A program made the position numbers and the translations under genes. A stretch of DNA of 8,870 bases. Source: Verrucomicrobiota bacterium. Its GTDB lineage: Bacteria; Verrucomicrobiota; Verrucomicrobiia; Limisphaerales; AV2. Every line of letters begins with the position of its first letter. Positions within the stretch are counted from its first letter, which is position 1. Under the pieces are notes generated by a model, which made no database searches, was not told the DNA's origin, and was given only the letters and a program-made list of their open reading frames with translations. The stretch lies in the NCBI GenBank assembly GCA_003219675.1, contig QHPW01000189.1:1-8870 (forward strand), in the 5' to 3' direction. Of the stretch, positions 1 to 5,801 are shown piece after piece.

Positions 1-1
1 T

Positions 2-397
2 TGGTTTGAAGATGGCAAGGTTCGCACCGTGGCGGTAGCAGCCTTGGAAGAAGCGTTTCATCGAAACGGAGGCCACGCGGCTGTCTTCGTGTTCATGCCG
101 GATCACCTTCACCTTATCGTCTCTGGCAACGATCACGGCAGCGATCTTCTGCGTCTGGTCGCGGAATTCAAACAGAAGACTTGCTTTCGCCTCCGGAAGG
201 AAGGGATGCAATTTGCGTGGCAGAAGGACTTTTACGATCACCTCATTCGAGCCAACGAAGATTATGCGGCGCACGTCCGCTACGTATTGAGGAATCCGGT
301 CCGACGCGGGCTTTGTTTGCGGTGGGAAGACTGGCCGCACAAAGGCGTTCTTGGGCAATCGTGGCAGGACTTGGCACTGAATACGGCGACCTGCTAA
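2..397 (+). CDS. REP-associated tyrosine transposase (RAYT, Y1/IS200-like), 5' end outside window
   Basis: This is the C-terminal 131 codons of a small single-strand DNA transposase of the Y1 (HUH) superfamily; such proteins are thought to mobilise or maintain REP palindromes. The HUH motif is visible as MPDHLHLI, with its two histidines encoded around 104-112. A probable catalytic tyrosine lies in WQKDFYDH near 230-240, followed by the family-typical R..ED....YVLRNPV..GL tail ending in a DWP motif. The frame is open to the left edge, so the GTG at 29 is probably internal: starting there would remove the N-terminal strand that normally precedes the HUH core. The gene stops at TAA 395-397. A REP-like palindrome lies about 55 nt downstream, as is common for RAYT loci. 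No IS200-type end structures are visible, which favours a RAYT over a true insertion sequence. Confidence 0.85.
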   Translation, partial: WFEDGKVRTVAVAALEEAFHRNGGHAAVFVFMPDHLHLIVSGNDHGSDLLRLVAEFKQKTCFRLRKEGMQFAWQKDFYDHLIRANEDYAAHVRYVLRNPVRRGLCLRWEDWPHKGVLGQSWQDLALNTATC

Positions 398-452
398 AAA
401 GTGCCGCGTATTTTTACGAGCAGGGCCGTGCTTTGTTTGATTGACGCACGGA

Positions 453-470
453 CGCAGGCTAAAGCCTGCG
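453..470. repeat. REP-like palindrome downstream of the RAYT gene
   Basis: CGCAGGCTAAAGCCTGCG is a perfect 8-bp inverted repeat around an AA centre, followed by GGCTAC. It lies between the RAYT stop (397) and the uvrC start (495). From memory, closely similar 'GCAGGCT-AAAGCCTGCGGCTAC' palindromes recur in intergenic regions of Verrucomicrobiota, Planctomycetota and Acidobacteriota, but the window holds only this one copy. On RNA it would form a stable hairpin in the uvrC leader, about 24 nt before the start codon. It is not followed by a U tract, so a terminator is less likely. Confidence 0.7.
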
Positions 471-494
471 GCTACATTGCTTGGTGAGCAACTT

Positions 495-2030
495 ATGGCC
501 GTCACGGAACAGATCCGCAGCAAGCTGAGCCAGTTGCCGCACAAGCCGGGCGTTTACCTGATGAAGGACCGGTTCGGGACGGTCATTTACATCGGCAAAG
601 CGCGCGATTTGCGCAAGCGCGTGAGCCAGTACTTTCATCCGTCGCGGCGGATGGGCTGGGACCTGAAGTTCAACGCGCTGGTCGAGGCGATTCACGATTT
701 CGACGTGCACATCGTCCGCAGCGAACCGGAGGCGGTGTTGCTCGAAGGCAAGTTGATCAAGGAATTTCAACCGCGGTACAACGTCAGTTTCCGCGACGAC
801 AAACGGTTTCTGCTGCTCAAGGTGAACCTCAACGATCCGATTCCGCGCTTCACGCTGACGCGCCTCAAGACGGACGACGGCGCGCGTTACTTTGGTCCGT
901 TCGCCGGCTCGGGCGCGCTGCGGCGCACGCTGAACCTGGTCCGGCACAGATTCAACCTGCGCGGCTGCCGTCCGCTGACGCCGACCGAGACGGATTACAA
1001 GCATTGTCTCTACGCGCATCTGAAGGTGTGCACCGCGCCGTGCATCGGCAACGTGACGCGCGAGCAATATCGGATGCAGGTGCTGGCCGCGTGCGATTTC
1101 CTTGACGGCCAGTCTCGGGAGATGAAGGAACAGCTCGAAGCCGAGATGAAAAAGGCGGCCGGCGCGCAGGACTTCGAGAAGGCGGCGCAGTTGCGGGACA
1201 TGCTGTTCGATCTGAAGCGCACGACGCAGAAAACGGAAAAGTTCGAGCGACTGCCTTATACGTTACCGGTGGCGCTTGACCCGGACCGCGATCTGGCTGA
1301 TCTCGCGAAGCCATTGAAGCTGCCCGCGCCGCCGCAGCGCATCGAGGGGTTTGACATCTCAAACATCAGCGACACGTTCGCAGTGGCGTCCATGGTCAGT
1401 TTCAAAAATGGCCGGCCCGACCGCGCGAATTATCGCCGATTCAAAATGAAGACCGTCGAGGGCCAGGACGATTTCGCCTGCATGGCGGAAACCGTTCGCC
1501 GGCGGTACACGCGGCTGAAAACAGAGACCGCGAGCGGACAAGGCGGCAAGTGGTCGAATGTTCCCGATCTGATTTTGATCGACGGCGGCAAGGGACAGCT
1601 CAATGCGGCTTGCGCCGAACTGGAGAAACTCGGCCTGAGCCACATTCGAATCATCGGGTTGGCCAAGGAATTTGAAGAGATCTATCAGCCGGGCGAGAGC
1701 GCACCGCTGCGATTAAGCCGTGATTCCGGAGCGTTGAAACTGCTGCAGCGTGTGCGGGATGAATCGCATCGTTTCGCCAATACCTACAACGCTCAACTGC
1801 GCTTGAAGAAGATTTCGGAGAGCATTCTCGACGAATTCCCCGGCATCGGCGAGCAACGCAAAGCGGCGTTACTCAAGAAATTCGGTTCGGTGCACCGGCT
1901 GCGGCTGGCGCGCGTGGAGGAAATCGCGAAAGTGCCGGGCTTCGGCGGCAAAGCGGCCGCGGAGCTGAAAACGTTTTTGGAGGCCAGAAGCCGTTTGCCG
2001 CCGCCCGGCATGGCGCAAGGGGAAAAGTAA
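495..2030 (+). CDS. uvrC: UvrABC system protein C (excinuclease subunit)
   Basis: UvrC makes the 3' and 5' incisions around a DNA lesion after damage recognition by UvrA and UvrB, in the cytoplasm. The product from the ATG is 511 aa, shorter than E. coli UvrC (about 610) but with all domains. The GIY-YIG nuclease spans about residues 13-95: GVY at 19-21, YIG at 32-34, Arg42, a candidate metal-binding Glu84, and Asn96 in PRYN. Four cysteines at 158, 171, 179 and 183 (spacing C-x12-C-x7-C-x3-C) match the reported iron-sulfur ligands. A UVR motif that binds UvrB lies at about 212-244. The RNase H-like domain follows, with Asp287 (FDISN), Asp363 (LILIDGGKGQ) and His425 (DESHRF), then a helix-hairpin-helix region at about 445-497. 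The in-frame TTG at 441 was rejected because the added 18 codons are encoded by the REP palindrome; the ATG at 495 has a weak GGTGAG upstream and begins the conserved N-terminus. Confidence 0.95.
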   Translation: MAVTEQIRSKLSQLPHKPGVYLMKDRFGTVIYIGKARDLRKRVSQYFHPSRRMGWDLKFNALVEAIHDFDVHIVRSEPEAVLLEGKLIKEFQPRYNVSFRDDKRFLLLKVNLNDPIPRFTLTRLKTDDGARYFGPFAGSGALRRTLNLVRHRFNLRGCRPLTPTETDYKHCLYAHLKVCTAPCIGNVTREQYRMQVLAACDFLDGQSREMKEQLEAEMKKAAGAQDFEKAAQLRDMLFDLKRTTQKTEKFERLPYTLPVALDPDRDLADLAKPLKLPAPPQRIEGFDISNISDTFAVASMVSFKNGRPDRANYRRFKMKTVEGQDDFACMAETVRRRYTRLKTETASGQGGKWSNVPDLILIDGGKGQLNAACAELEKLGLSHIRIIGLAKEFEEIYQPGESAPLRLSRDSGALKLLQRVRDESHRFANTYNAQLRLKKISESILDEFPGIGEQRKAALLKKFGSVHRLRLARVEEIAKVPGFGGKAAAELKTFLEARSRLPPPGMAQGEK

Positions 2031-2039
2031 CGAAATCCT

Positions 2040-2101
2040 CTCTGCGCTCTTCGCGCCTCCGCGGTGAAAAAAGAAACCGCCGGGACGCGAAGAGCGCAGA
2101 G
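2040..2101. repeat. Long intergenic inverted repeat (perfect 16-bp arms)
   Basis: The left arm CTCTGCGCTCTTCGCG (2040-2055) is the exact reverse complement of the right arm at 2086-2101. The 30-nt interior holds a second, weaker stem: GCGGT at 2061-2065 against ACCGC at 2076-2080. It begins 10 nt after the uvrC stop, so it could stabilise or end the uvrC mRNA, but there is no clear U run after the outer stem. From memory, 'CTCTGCG...TTCGCGCCTCCGCGGTGAA' sequences are a widespread dispersed repeat in this kind of genome and are often mis-translated as short proteins containing 'FTAEARRAQR'. Its function is unknown. Confidence 0.7.
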
Positions 2102-2175
2102 ATTGGATATTTGATGCTTGGAACTTACTTGGAGCTTTGAACTTGTGTCCCGCCGCGCTATTCCACCATTCCACC
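2102..2175. repeat. AT-richer low-complexity stretch with a tandem 8-mer
   Basis: The stretch after the inverted repeat is less GC-rich than its surroundings and repeats CTTGGA-like and TTGAAC-like words with a period near 11 nt (about 2110-2147). It ends with two perfect tandem copies of ATTCCACC (2160-2167 and 2168-2175). Similar text is a common dispersed intergenic filler in related genomes as far as I remember. No gene, promoter or RNA is evident, and it lies between the convergent ends of uvrC and the yceI-like gene. Confidence 0.4.
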
Positions 2176-2227
2176 GAAAACAGCGAAGAACCAACCTCAG
2201 AGCGATCCTGTTCCGGCGATTGAGGCA

Positions 2228-2242
2228 GGCGGGACGCCCGCC
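2228..2242. repeat. Short GC hairpin element abutting the yceI-like stop codon
   Basis: GGCGGG-ACG-CCCGCC is a perfect 6-bp stem with a 3-nt loop. On the minus strand it directly follows the TAG stop of the yceI-like gene, giving GTAGGGCGGGCGTCCCGCC. That string resembles, from memory, a frequent REP-like element in Verrucomicrobiota and similar genomes, so the gene's stop codon may have been supplied by the inserted element. The hairpin may protect the 3' end of the thuA-gfo-yceI transcript. No U tract follows, so intrinsic termination is not strongly supported. Confidence 0.5.
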
Positions 2243-2872
2243 CTACTTTTGCTCTTTCTTCGCCGTCAACCACTCGAAGGTGAGCTTGACGTCGTCGCCG
2301 GTCGAAAACACCGCCAGCTTCGTCGGCGGGGTGATACCGAAACTGGTCATCTTTACCGAGGTCGAGCCGGTGAATTTCAGTTTATCGGCGCCAATGCGGA
2401 ACAGGGACACGGGCATTTGAATCTTGTTGGTCACACCCGCAACCACCAATTCGCCTTTGGTGTCGAAGAGGAACGGAGCGTCAGGCGATCTAGGCGCTTC
2501 TTTGAGGGTCATCTCGCTGAGGCGGTAATCGATTCGCCGGTGGTCCTTTTCTTTCATCGAGTCGTACATGACGTTGTCCATGTCGGTCTTGCCGCTCTTC
2601 AACTGACGGACGAAGATTCTCACGTCGCAGTGCGCGCTGACCTTGCCCAACGCCGGTTTGTTCAGGTCGAACGCCGGATCGAACTCGACGTATCCACCGA
2701 GCGCGGTACTTTCGACCGACCAGTCGTGAATCGTGGAAGTGCCGTCCACTCTGACCTTGCTGCTGTTGGGAACGGCGTTGTAACGGACCCAGTCCTGGGC
2801 GGCGCGCAAGGAAAAGGGCAGCAACGGAAGCAAGGCGAGTGTTGCAACGTAAAGAAAACGGGGGGGGTTCAT
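2243..2872 (-). CDS. YceI-like family protein, secreted
   Basis: The product is a 209-aa probable periplasmic protein of the YceI family, lipocalin-like beta-barrels that bind isoprenoid or other amphiphilic lipids; the ligand here is unknown. Residues 1-25 form a signal peptide (hydrophobic core VATLALLPLLPF, likely cleavage near LRAA before QDW). The mature part begins with the family-typical segment SSKVRVDGTSTIHDWSVES (about 38-55). It continues through an FDP strand, a D-N-V-MYDSMKEKDH region (about 98-111) where family members have the variable helix, and the barrel-closing segment GELVVAGVTNKIQMPV (about 140-155). The ATG at 2872 was preferred over the in-frame start at 2929 because GGAG lies 9 nt before it and the signal peptide starts there. 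It follows the oxidoreductase gene by 63 nt on the same strand and is probably the last gene of that unit. Confidence 0.8.
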   Translation of the reverse strand: MNPPRFLYVATLALLPLLPFSLRAAQDWVRYNAVPNSSKVRVDGTSTIHDWSVESTALGGYVEFDPAFDLNKPALGKVSAHCDVRIFVRQLKSGKTDMDNVMYDSMKEKDHRRIDYRLSEMTLKEAPRSPDAPFLFDTKGELVVAGVTNKIQMPVSLFRIGADKLKFTGSTSVKMTSFGITPPTKLAVFSTGDDVKLTFEWLTAKKEQK

Positions 2873-2881
2873 GAGGTATTT

Positions 2882-2885
2882 CTCC
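2882..2885 (-). promoter_or_regulatory. Ribosome binding site of the yceI-like gene
   Basis: GGAG on the minus strand lies 9 nt before the ATG at 2872. It decides between this start and the upstream in-frame ATG at 2929, which would place an implausible arginine-rich stretch before the signal peptide. Confidence 0.65.
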
Positions 2886-2898
2886 GGATTTGCATTTG

Positions 2899-2916
2899 CC
2901 GCGCGCAATCGCGCGG
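2899..2916. repeat. Intercistronic GC hairpin between the oxidoreductase and yceI-like genes
   Basis: CCGCGCG (2899-2905) and CGCGCGG (2910-2916) form a perfect 7-bp stem with a 4-nt loop inside the 63-nt gap between the two minus-strand genes. There is no U run after it in the direction of transcription, so an mRNA-stabilising or partial attenuation role is more likely than full termination. The sequence is low in complexity, so a chance palindrome cannot be excluded. Confidence 0.45.
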
Positions 2917-2935
2917 TCATTCGACTCAAGCATGT

Positions 2936-4291
2936 TCAGGCCAATTCAAACCATTCCTTTGGCAACGCCACCTTGTTTCTGGCGACAACAGCTTCGTTCG
3001 CCTTGATCGCCAGGACAGTGGCCTCAAAGCCTTCCTGACAAGTTGCCGCCGGCAGCAGCTTGATCTCCGAAACATACTTTTCCAAAGCCGCCTTGTCGCT
3101 GGCATCGAACGTTGCCGAGAAATCTTCCACCGCGGGGCTGACGGTGTTGACATTGGTGAGGAACGTTTCCAGTGCGAAATAAAGCGGCTTGGTGGTGTAG
3201 GCCGCTTCCTCAGTCGCCTTTTCCGTCAGGTTCGCCAGCTTGGTCGCGTTTGCAATCAGCGCGATGCCGGTTTCCTTGTAGAACTGGTCTTTGCGCGCGT
3301 AAACCTCCCAGCCGAGCAACGGCGAGTCCACCTCCTTGAACATCCAGGCCTTGTTGCCGCGCATCATGATGGCGGCATCGCTGCCGTAAAGCATTTCATA
3401 ATCGGCATCGAACGAGTTTGCCAGCGTGCACTCGTAGTTCAAATGGGCGCCGCCAGGATATTCAAAGATGGCTTCGACCGTGTCGGGCACGTCACGGCCA
3501 TCCTTCCAATGCATGACCGAACCGAAGCCGGTCACGGAAGCGGGGCGCGCGCTCAAAAACCACGACATCGCGTCAATCTGGTGGATGCCGATTTCACCCA
3601 CCAGTCCCAGCGAAGTCGCTTTGTTCAGGCGCCAGTTCAGTTCGCGCTCGCGATCCGGGTTGGGGGAAGTCATGCGCCAGCTCTGCTTTTTGTGCCATTG
3701 AGCGTGGGCTTTGACGGCTTTGCCCGAGGCTCCGGCGCGGATGAAATCCAGGAGGAAACGGCGTTGCGGGTCCGAGCGTGTTTGCAGGCCGGCCTGGAAA
3801 ACCTGCTTGCGCGCGGCCCTGGCCGCGAGCGCGATCACTTTGGCATCCTCAAGGGTGTTGGCCAGCGGCGCTTCGCAATAGACGTGTTTGCCCGCGTGCA
3901 ACGCGGAGACAGCGATATCACGATGCTGATGCGTCGGCGTGGCGATGATGACGGCCTGAACCTCCTTGTCGTCCAGGATTTTCCTGTAATCCTCAACGCC
4001 TTTTGCATTGGGCGCCGAGTTGGCCGCGCGTTTCAACGAAGCGGAATAAGTGTCGCAGACCGCCACCAGTTGTGCGGTTTTGAGCCGGGACAAAGTCGCG
4101 ATGATTTCGCGGCCCCAGTTGCCCAGGCCGATGACGCCGCACTTGATCTGAAACGGCACCAGGGTTTCGAGGTCGGCGGCCTGGACCGGCGCATGGGTCA
4201 TCAACTCCACCCCGCCCAGCATGGTCATCAAGGTCGCAAAAGAGCCGATAAAATCCCGGCGGTTCAGCTCGGCAGTTTCGTTCTTGTTCAT
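2936..4291 (-). CDS. Gfo/Idh/MocA family oxidoreductase with Tat signal
   Basis: The 451-aa product is an NAD(P)-dependent sugar dehydrogenase-type protein. A twin-arginine signal (NRRDFIGSFATLMTMLGG, Arg11-Arg12) predicts export folded with its cofactor. The Rossmann motif GLGNWG lies at 55-60 (GxGxxG), with VAVCD at about 77-80 closing the second strand. ATPTHQH and HAGKHVYCEAPLA (about 118-144) follow the usual family order, but the conserved EKP lysine is Ala141 here. The substrate domain has GEIGIHQID (232-240) with the expected His237. The ATG at 4289-4291 begins the Tat signal; the longer frame reaching 4504 lies inside the upstream gene. That gene's stop is 11 nt upstream and no good Shine-Dalgarno is visible, so translational coupling is likely. 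ThuA-like plus Gfo/Idh/MocA recalls the ThuA/ThuB pair of trehalose catabolism; the actual substrate cannot be told. Confidence 0.9.
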   Translation of the reverse strand: MNKNETAELNRRDFIGSFATLMTMLGGVELMTHAPVQAADLETLVPFQIKCGVIGLGNWGREIIATLSRLKTAQLVAVCDTYSASLKRAANSAPNAKGVEDYRKILDDKEVQAVIIATPTHQHRDIAVSALHAGKHVYCEAPLANTLEDAKVIALAARAARKQVFQAGLQTRSDPQRRFLLDFIRAGASGKAVKAHAQWHKKQSWRMTSPNPDRERELNWRLNKATSLGLVGEIGIHQIDAMSWFLSARPASVTGFGSVMHWKDGRDVPDTVEAIFEYPGGAHLNYECTLANSFDADYEMLYGSDAAIMMRGNKAWMFKEVDSPLLGWEVYARKDQFYKETGIALIANATKLANLTEKATEEAAYTTKPLYFALETFLTNVNTVSPAVEDFSATFDASDKAALEKYVSEIKLLPAATCQEGFEATVLAIKANEAVVARNKVALPKEWFELA

Positions 4292-4302
4292 AAAGGAGCG
4301 GT

Positions 4303-5124
4303 TTACTTCGTCTGCGGCGTGGCGTCGCCCTTTTCCAGGCCCAGGGCCCATTGGATGCCGCCAAGGATGTGCTTCTGGTAGGCCTGGCTGACCTCGCGGG
4401 AATTCTCGCGCTTGCCGTTTTTGTCCGTCCAATCCGGATCCCAAACATCTTCGCGATGACCCAGCGAGGTGTAAAAGACGCGGCCTTTTCCGAACATTTT
4501 GCACCAGGCAATCGGATAATCGCCGGGTGTCTTATCGTTTGGGTGCGCGTTGAGCGCCAGGAGCCCGTGCACCTGCTCGCGATGGAAATTTTTTTGAATG
4601 TAAATCTCGTCGAAGACCCTGAACGTCGCATCGAGGTGGCGGGTCGCCGGGTGCTTCGTGTCCTGGTTGATGCACTCCACCGCGACCTGGGCATGATGGG
4701 TTTGAAACTCGCCGCCGAGCATTTCAATGTAGGGCGGGAACCCGTGAAACGTGTCGCTGCCCGAGTGCATGGCGACGAATGCCTTGCCTGATTTGACCCA
4801 GTCGATGAACCCCTGCCTGTCCGGCAGCGGCAGATCACCGGTGGTATTGGCGAAAATGACACCGTCGTATTGTCTGAGCGCCGCCAGGGTCATTTTTTCG
4901 GCCATCTCCTGGTCGTTGCGGACGTAGTCCACGGTGAACGCTCCGCTTTTTTGTCCGAGTTCGCCAAGGACTTTTTCGGCGGTGGGAATGGAGCTGTGGC
5001 GAAAGCCCTTGGTCACGGTCACGACGAGAAGTTTTCCAGGCATCGCCGCCTGCGCCGAAATGGCGAAGGCGCAGATCAGGCTCGAGAAACAGGCGATGGA
5101 ACTGCGAAGGGATTTGTTTTTCAT
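4303..5124 (-). CDS. ThuA-like domain protein, secreted
   Basis: The 273-aa protein has a signal peptide (residues 1-27, core SSIACFSSLICAFAISAQA, likely cleavage after AQA) and one ThuA domain of the glutamine-amidotransferase-like fold. Visible family marks are VTVTKGFRHSSIPTAEKVL (35-53), YDGVIFANTTGDLP (86-99), GKAFVAMHSGSDTFHG (113-128), GGEFQTHHAQ (137-146), and a C-terminal block with PIAWCKMFGKGRVFYTSLGH (204-223). Related proteins act on keto-sugars or disaccharides in rhizobial trehalose use; many secreted homologues are uncharacterised. The ATG at 5124 starts the signal peptide and has only a weak TTGAG upstream; an ATG at 5193 is in frame but lies next to the predicted -10. It is the first gene of the thuA-gfo-yceI unit, with a candidate promoter about 65 nt upstream. 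Confidence 0.88.
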   Translation of the reverse strand: MKNKSLRSSIACFSSLICAFAISAQAAMPGKLLVVTVTKGFRHSSIPTAEKVLGELGQKSGAFTVDYVRNDQEMAEKMTLAALRQYDGVIFANTTGDLPLPDRQGFIDWVKSGKAFVAMHSGSDTFHGFPPYIEMLGGEFQTHHAQVAVECINQDTKHPATRHLDATFRVFDEIYIQKNFHREQVHGLLALNAHPNDKTPGDYPIAWCKMFGKGRVFYTSLGHREDVWDPDWTDKNGKRENSREVSQAYQKHILGGIQWALGLEKGDATPQTK

Positions 5125-5190
5125 AAACTCAAGGATTGGCCGGATTATCTTCACGCGCTCAACACTGACTTTGTTGAATGGGACGCCATT

Positions 5191-5218
5191 CATTTAGCCT
5201 GAATTCAGGAGGGGTCAA
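5191..5218 (-). promoter_or_regulatory. Candidate sigma70-type promoter for the thuA-like operon
   Basis: Read on the minus strand, TTGACC (5218-5213) is a five-of-six -35 match, followed after 16 nt by TAAATG (5196-5191), a weak -10. Transcription would start near 5184, about 60 nt before the ATG at 5124, which fits the chosen start. The weak -10 suggests activator dependence or chance. Confidence 0.35.
5198..5209. promoter_or_regulatory. Candidate operator: 12-bp perfect palindrome in the promoter spacer
   Basis: CCTGAATTCAGG is a perfect dyad placed between the candidate -35 and -10 of the thuA-like operon, where a dimeric repressor would block RNA polymerase. It has no gap, which suits helix-turn-helix dimers. 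No second copy was noticed near the other genes, and no regulator gene is present in the window. Confidence 0.3.
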
Positions 5219-5255
5219 GGCTTCTTTCAGGATCGACGCAGGCGCCGCCGCATTT

Positions 5256-5370
5256 TGACACTGCCCCCGACTCGACTGGCACCGCGGAGCGCCGATCTCC
5301 GATCCGGCGCGTTTCGGGGTGCTTTTGAATACCTGCCGGGTCGGAGACCGGCGCTCCGAGGGCAGTGTCA
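5256..5370. repeat. 115-bp palindromic element (REP/MITE-like)
   Basis: The ends are perfect 11-bp inverted repeats, TGACACTGCCC (5256-5266) and its complement (5360-5370). Inside lies a second pair of 24-nt arms, 5285-5308 and 5335-5358, that differ at two positions; the core reads CGGAGCGCCG-TCTCCGA-CCGGC. The loop is 5309-5334. The design is asymmetric: 18 nt separate outer and inner arms on the left but one on the right. An 11-bp direct repeat GGCGCCGCCGC occurs at 5241-5251 and 5388-5398, possibly chance in GC-rich text. The element fills much of the 287-nt gap between the FHA gene and the thuA-like gene, both on the minus strand, and may limit read-through. The rest of the gap holds only the candidate promoter. 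From memory, GGAGCGCCGGTCTCCGACC elements are dispersed repeats in Verrucomicrobiota. Confidence 0.7.
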
Positions 5371-5411
5371 GGAAGATCCGCACTCCGGGCGCCGCCGCGC
5401 CGGGCATCCGA

Positions 5412-5801
5412 TCAAGGAAGCAGTCGGTAGATCAGCGCGCCCTGTCCGGCGCCTAACGCCGCGAAGGCGGCCCAGGTAAGGAATTCGCGCGTGCGCAGAT
5501 CCCATTGGCGGGTCTCGCTCAGCCCGAAACGAATCCTGGCCGCGCCGATCCCGATCAGATCTCCGTTGCGCAAAAGGGCTTGTTGAACCGGCTGATCGTT
5601 GACCGTGGCTTTGGCGTGAGGATGAACCTTCAAGACGAAGCCCACGGGCATCTGCAAATCCAGTTCCAAATGCCGGTCCCAAACGCCCGGCTCTTCAAGT
5701 CGAAGGTTTGCGGAGTCGTTGCGCCCGATGAAGAAAGGGAACCGGCGGGCGGCTGTGACAGCGCCCGCCTGCTTTCCGGAGAGAATGCTGAACTGGATCA
5801 T
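5412..5801 (-). CDS. Small FHA-domain protein with C-terminal hydrophobic segment
   Basis: The 129-aa product is mostly one forkhead-associated (FHA) domain, a fold that binds phosphothreonine peptides. Marks are FFIGRND (Arg27), WDRHLEL (His44), TVNDQPV (Asn68) and LLRNGDLIGIG (76-86). The serine that usually precedes the R-H pair is Asp42, which could change phosphopeptide binding. Residues 107-128 (WAAFAALGAGQGALIYRLL region) form a possible single membrane helix, leaving almost nothing after it, so the FHA domain would face the cytoplasm if tail-anchored. The ATG at 5801 overlaps the TGA of the upstream export gene as TGATG, typical of coupled translation; an in-frame GTG at 5810 is less likely. 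It is the last gene of the exopolysaccharide operon seen here. The partner is unknown; threonine phosphorylation would need a kinase not present in the window. Confidence 0.75.
   Translation of the reverse strand: MIQFSILSGKQAGAVTAARRFPFFIGRNDSANLRLEEPGVWDRHLELDLQMPVGFVLKVHPHAKATVNDQPVQQALLRNGDLIGIGAARIRFGLSETRQWDLRTREFLTWAAFAALGAGQGALIYRLLP

Noticed and set aside
29..31. GTG at 29 as the start of the RAYT gene
   Set aside because: The frame stays open to the window edge, and starting here would remove the N-terminal strand that precedes the HUH motif in this family.
441..494. TTG at 441 as the start of uvrC
   Set aside because: The extra 18 codons are encoded by the REP-like palindrome and are not part of the conserved UvrC N-terminus, which begins at the ATG at 495.
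459..1643. Several minus-strand open frames opposite uvrC
   Set aside because: They are arginine- and alanine-rich shadows of a well-conserved gene, with no motifs or start signals.
1793..2273. Minus-strand open frames over the uvrC end and the following gap, encoding FTAEARRAQR-like text
   Set aside because: The text is the translation of the intergenic inverted repeat and is a common mis-annotation of that repeat type, not a protein.
2249..4381. A long plus-strand open frame of about 710 codons opposite the yceI-like and oxidoreductase genes
   Set aside because: It is antisense to two clear family members, has no recognisable domain and is rich in Arg/His/Gly/Val as expected from the complement of GC-rich coding sequence.
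4292..4504. Longer N-terminus for the oxidoreductase, starting upstream inside the ThuA-like gene
   Set aside because: The extra 71 residues are out-of-frame translation of the ThuA-like gene, and the Tat signal begins exactly at the ATG at 4291.
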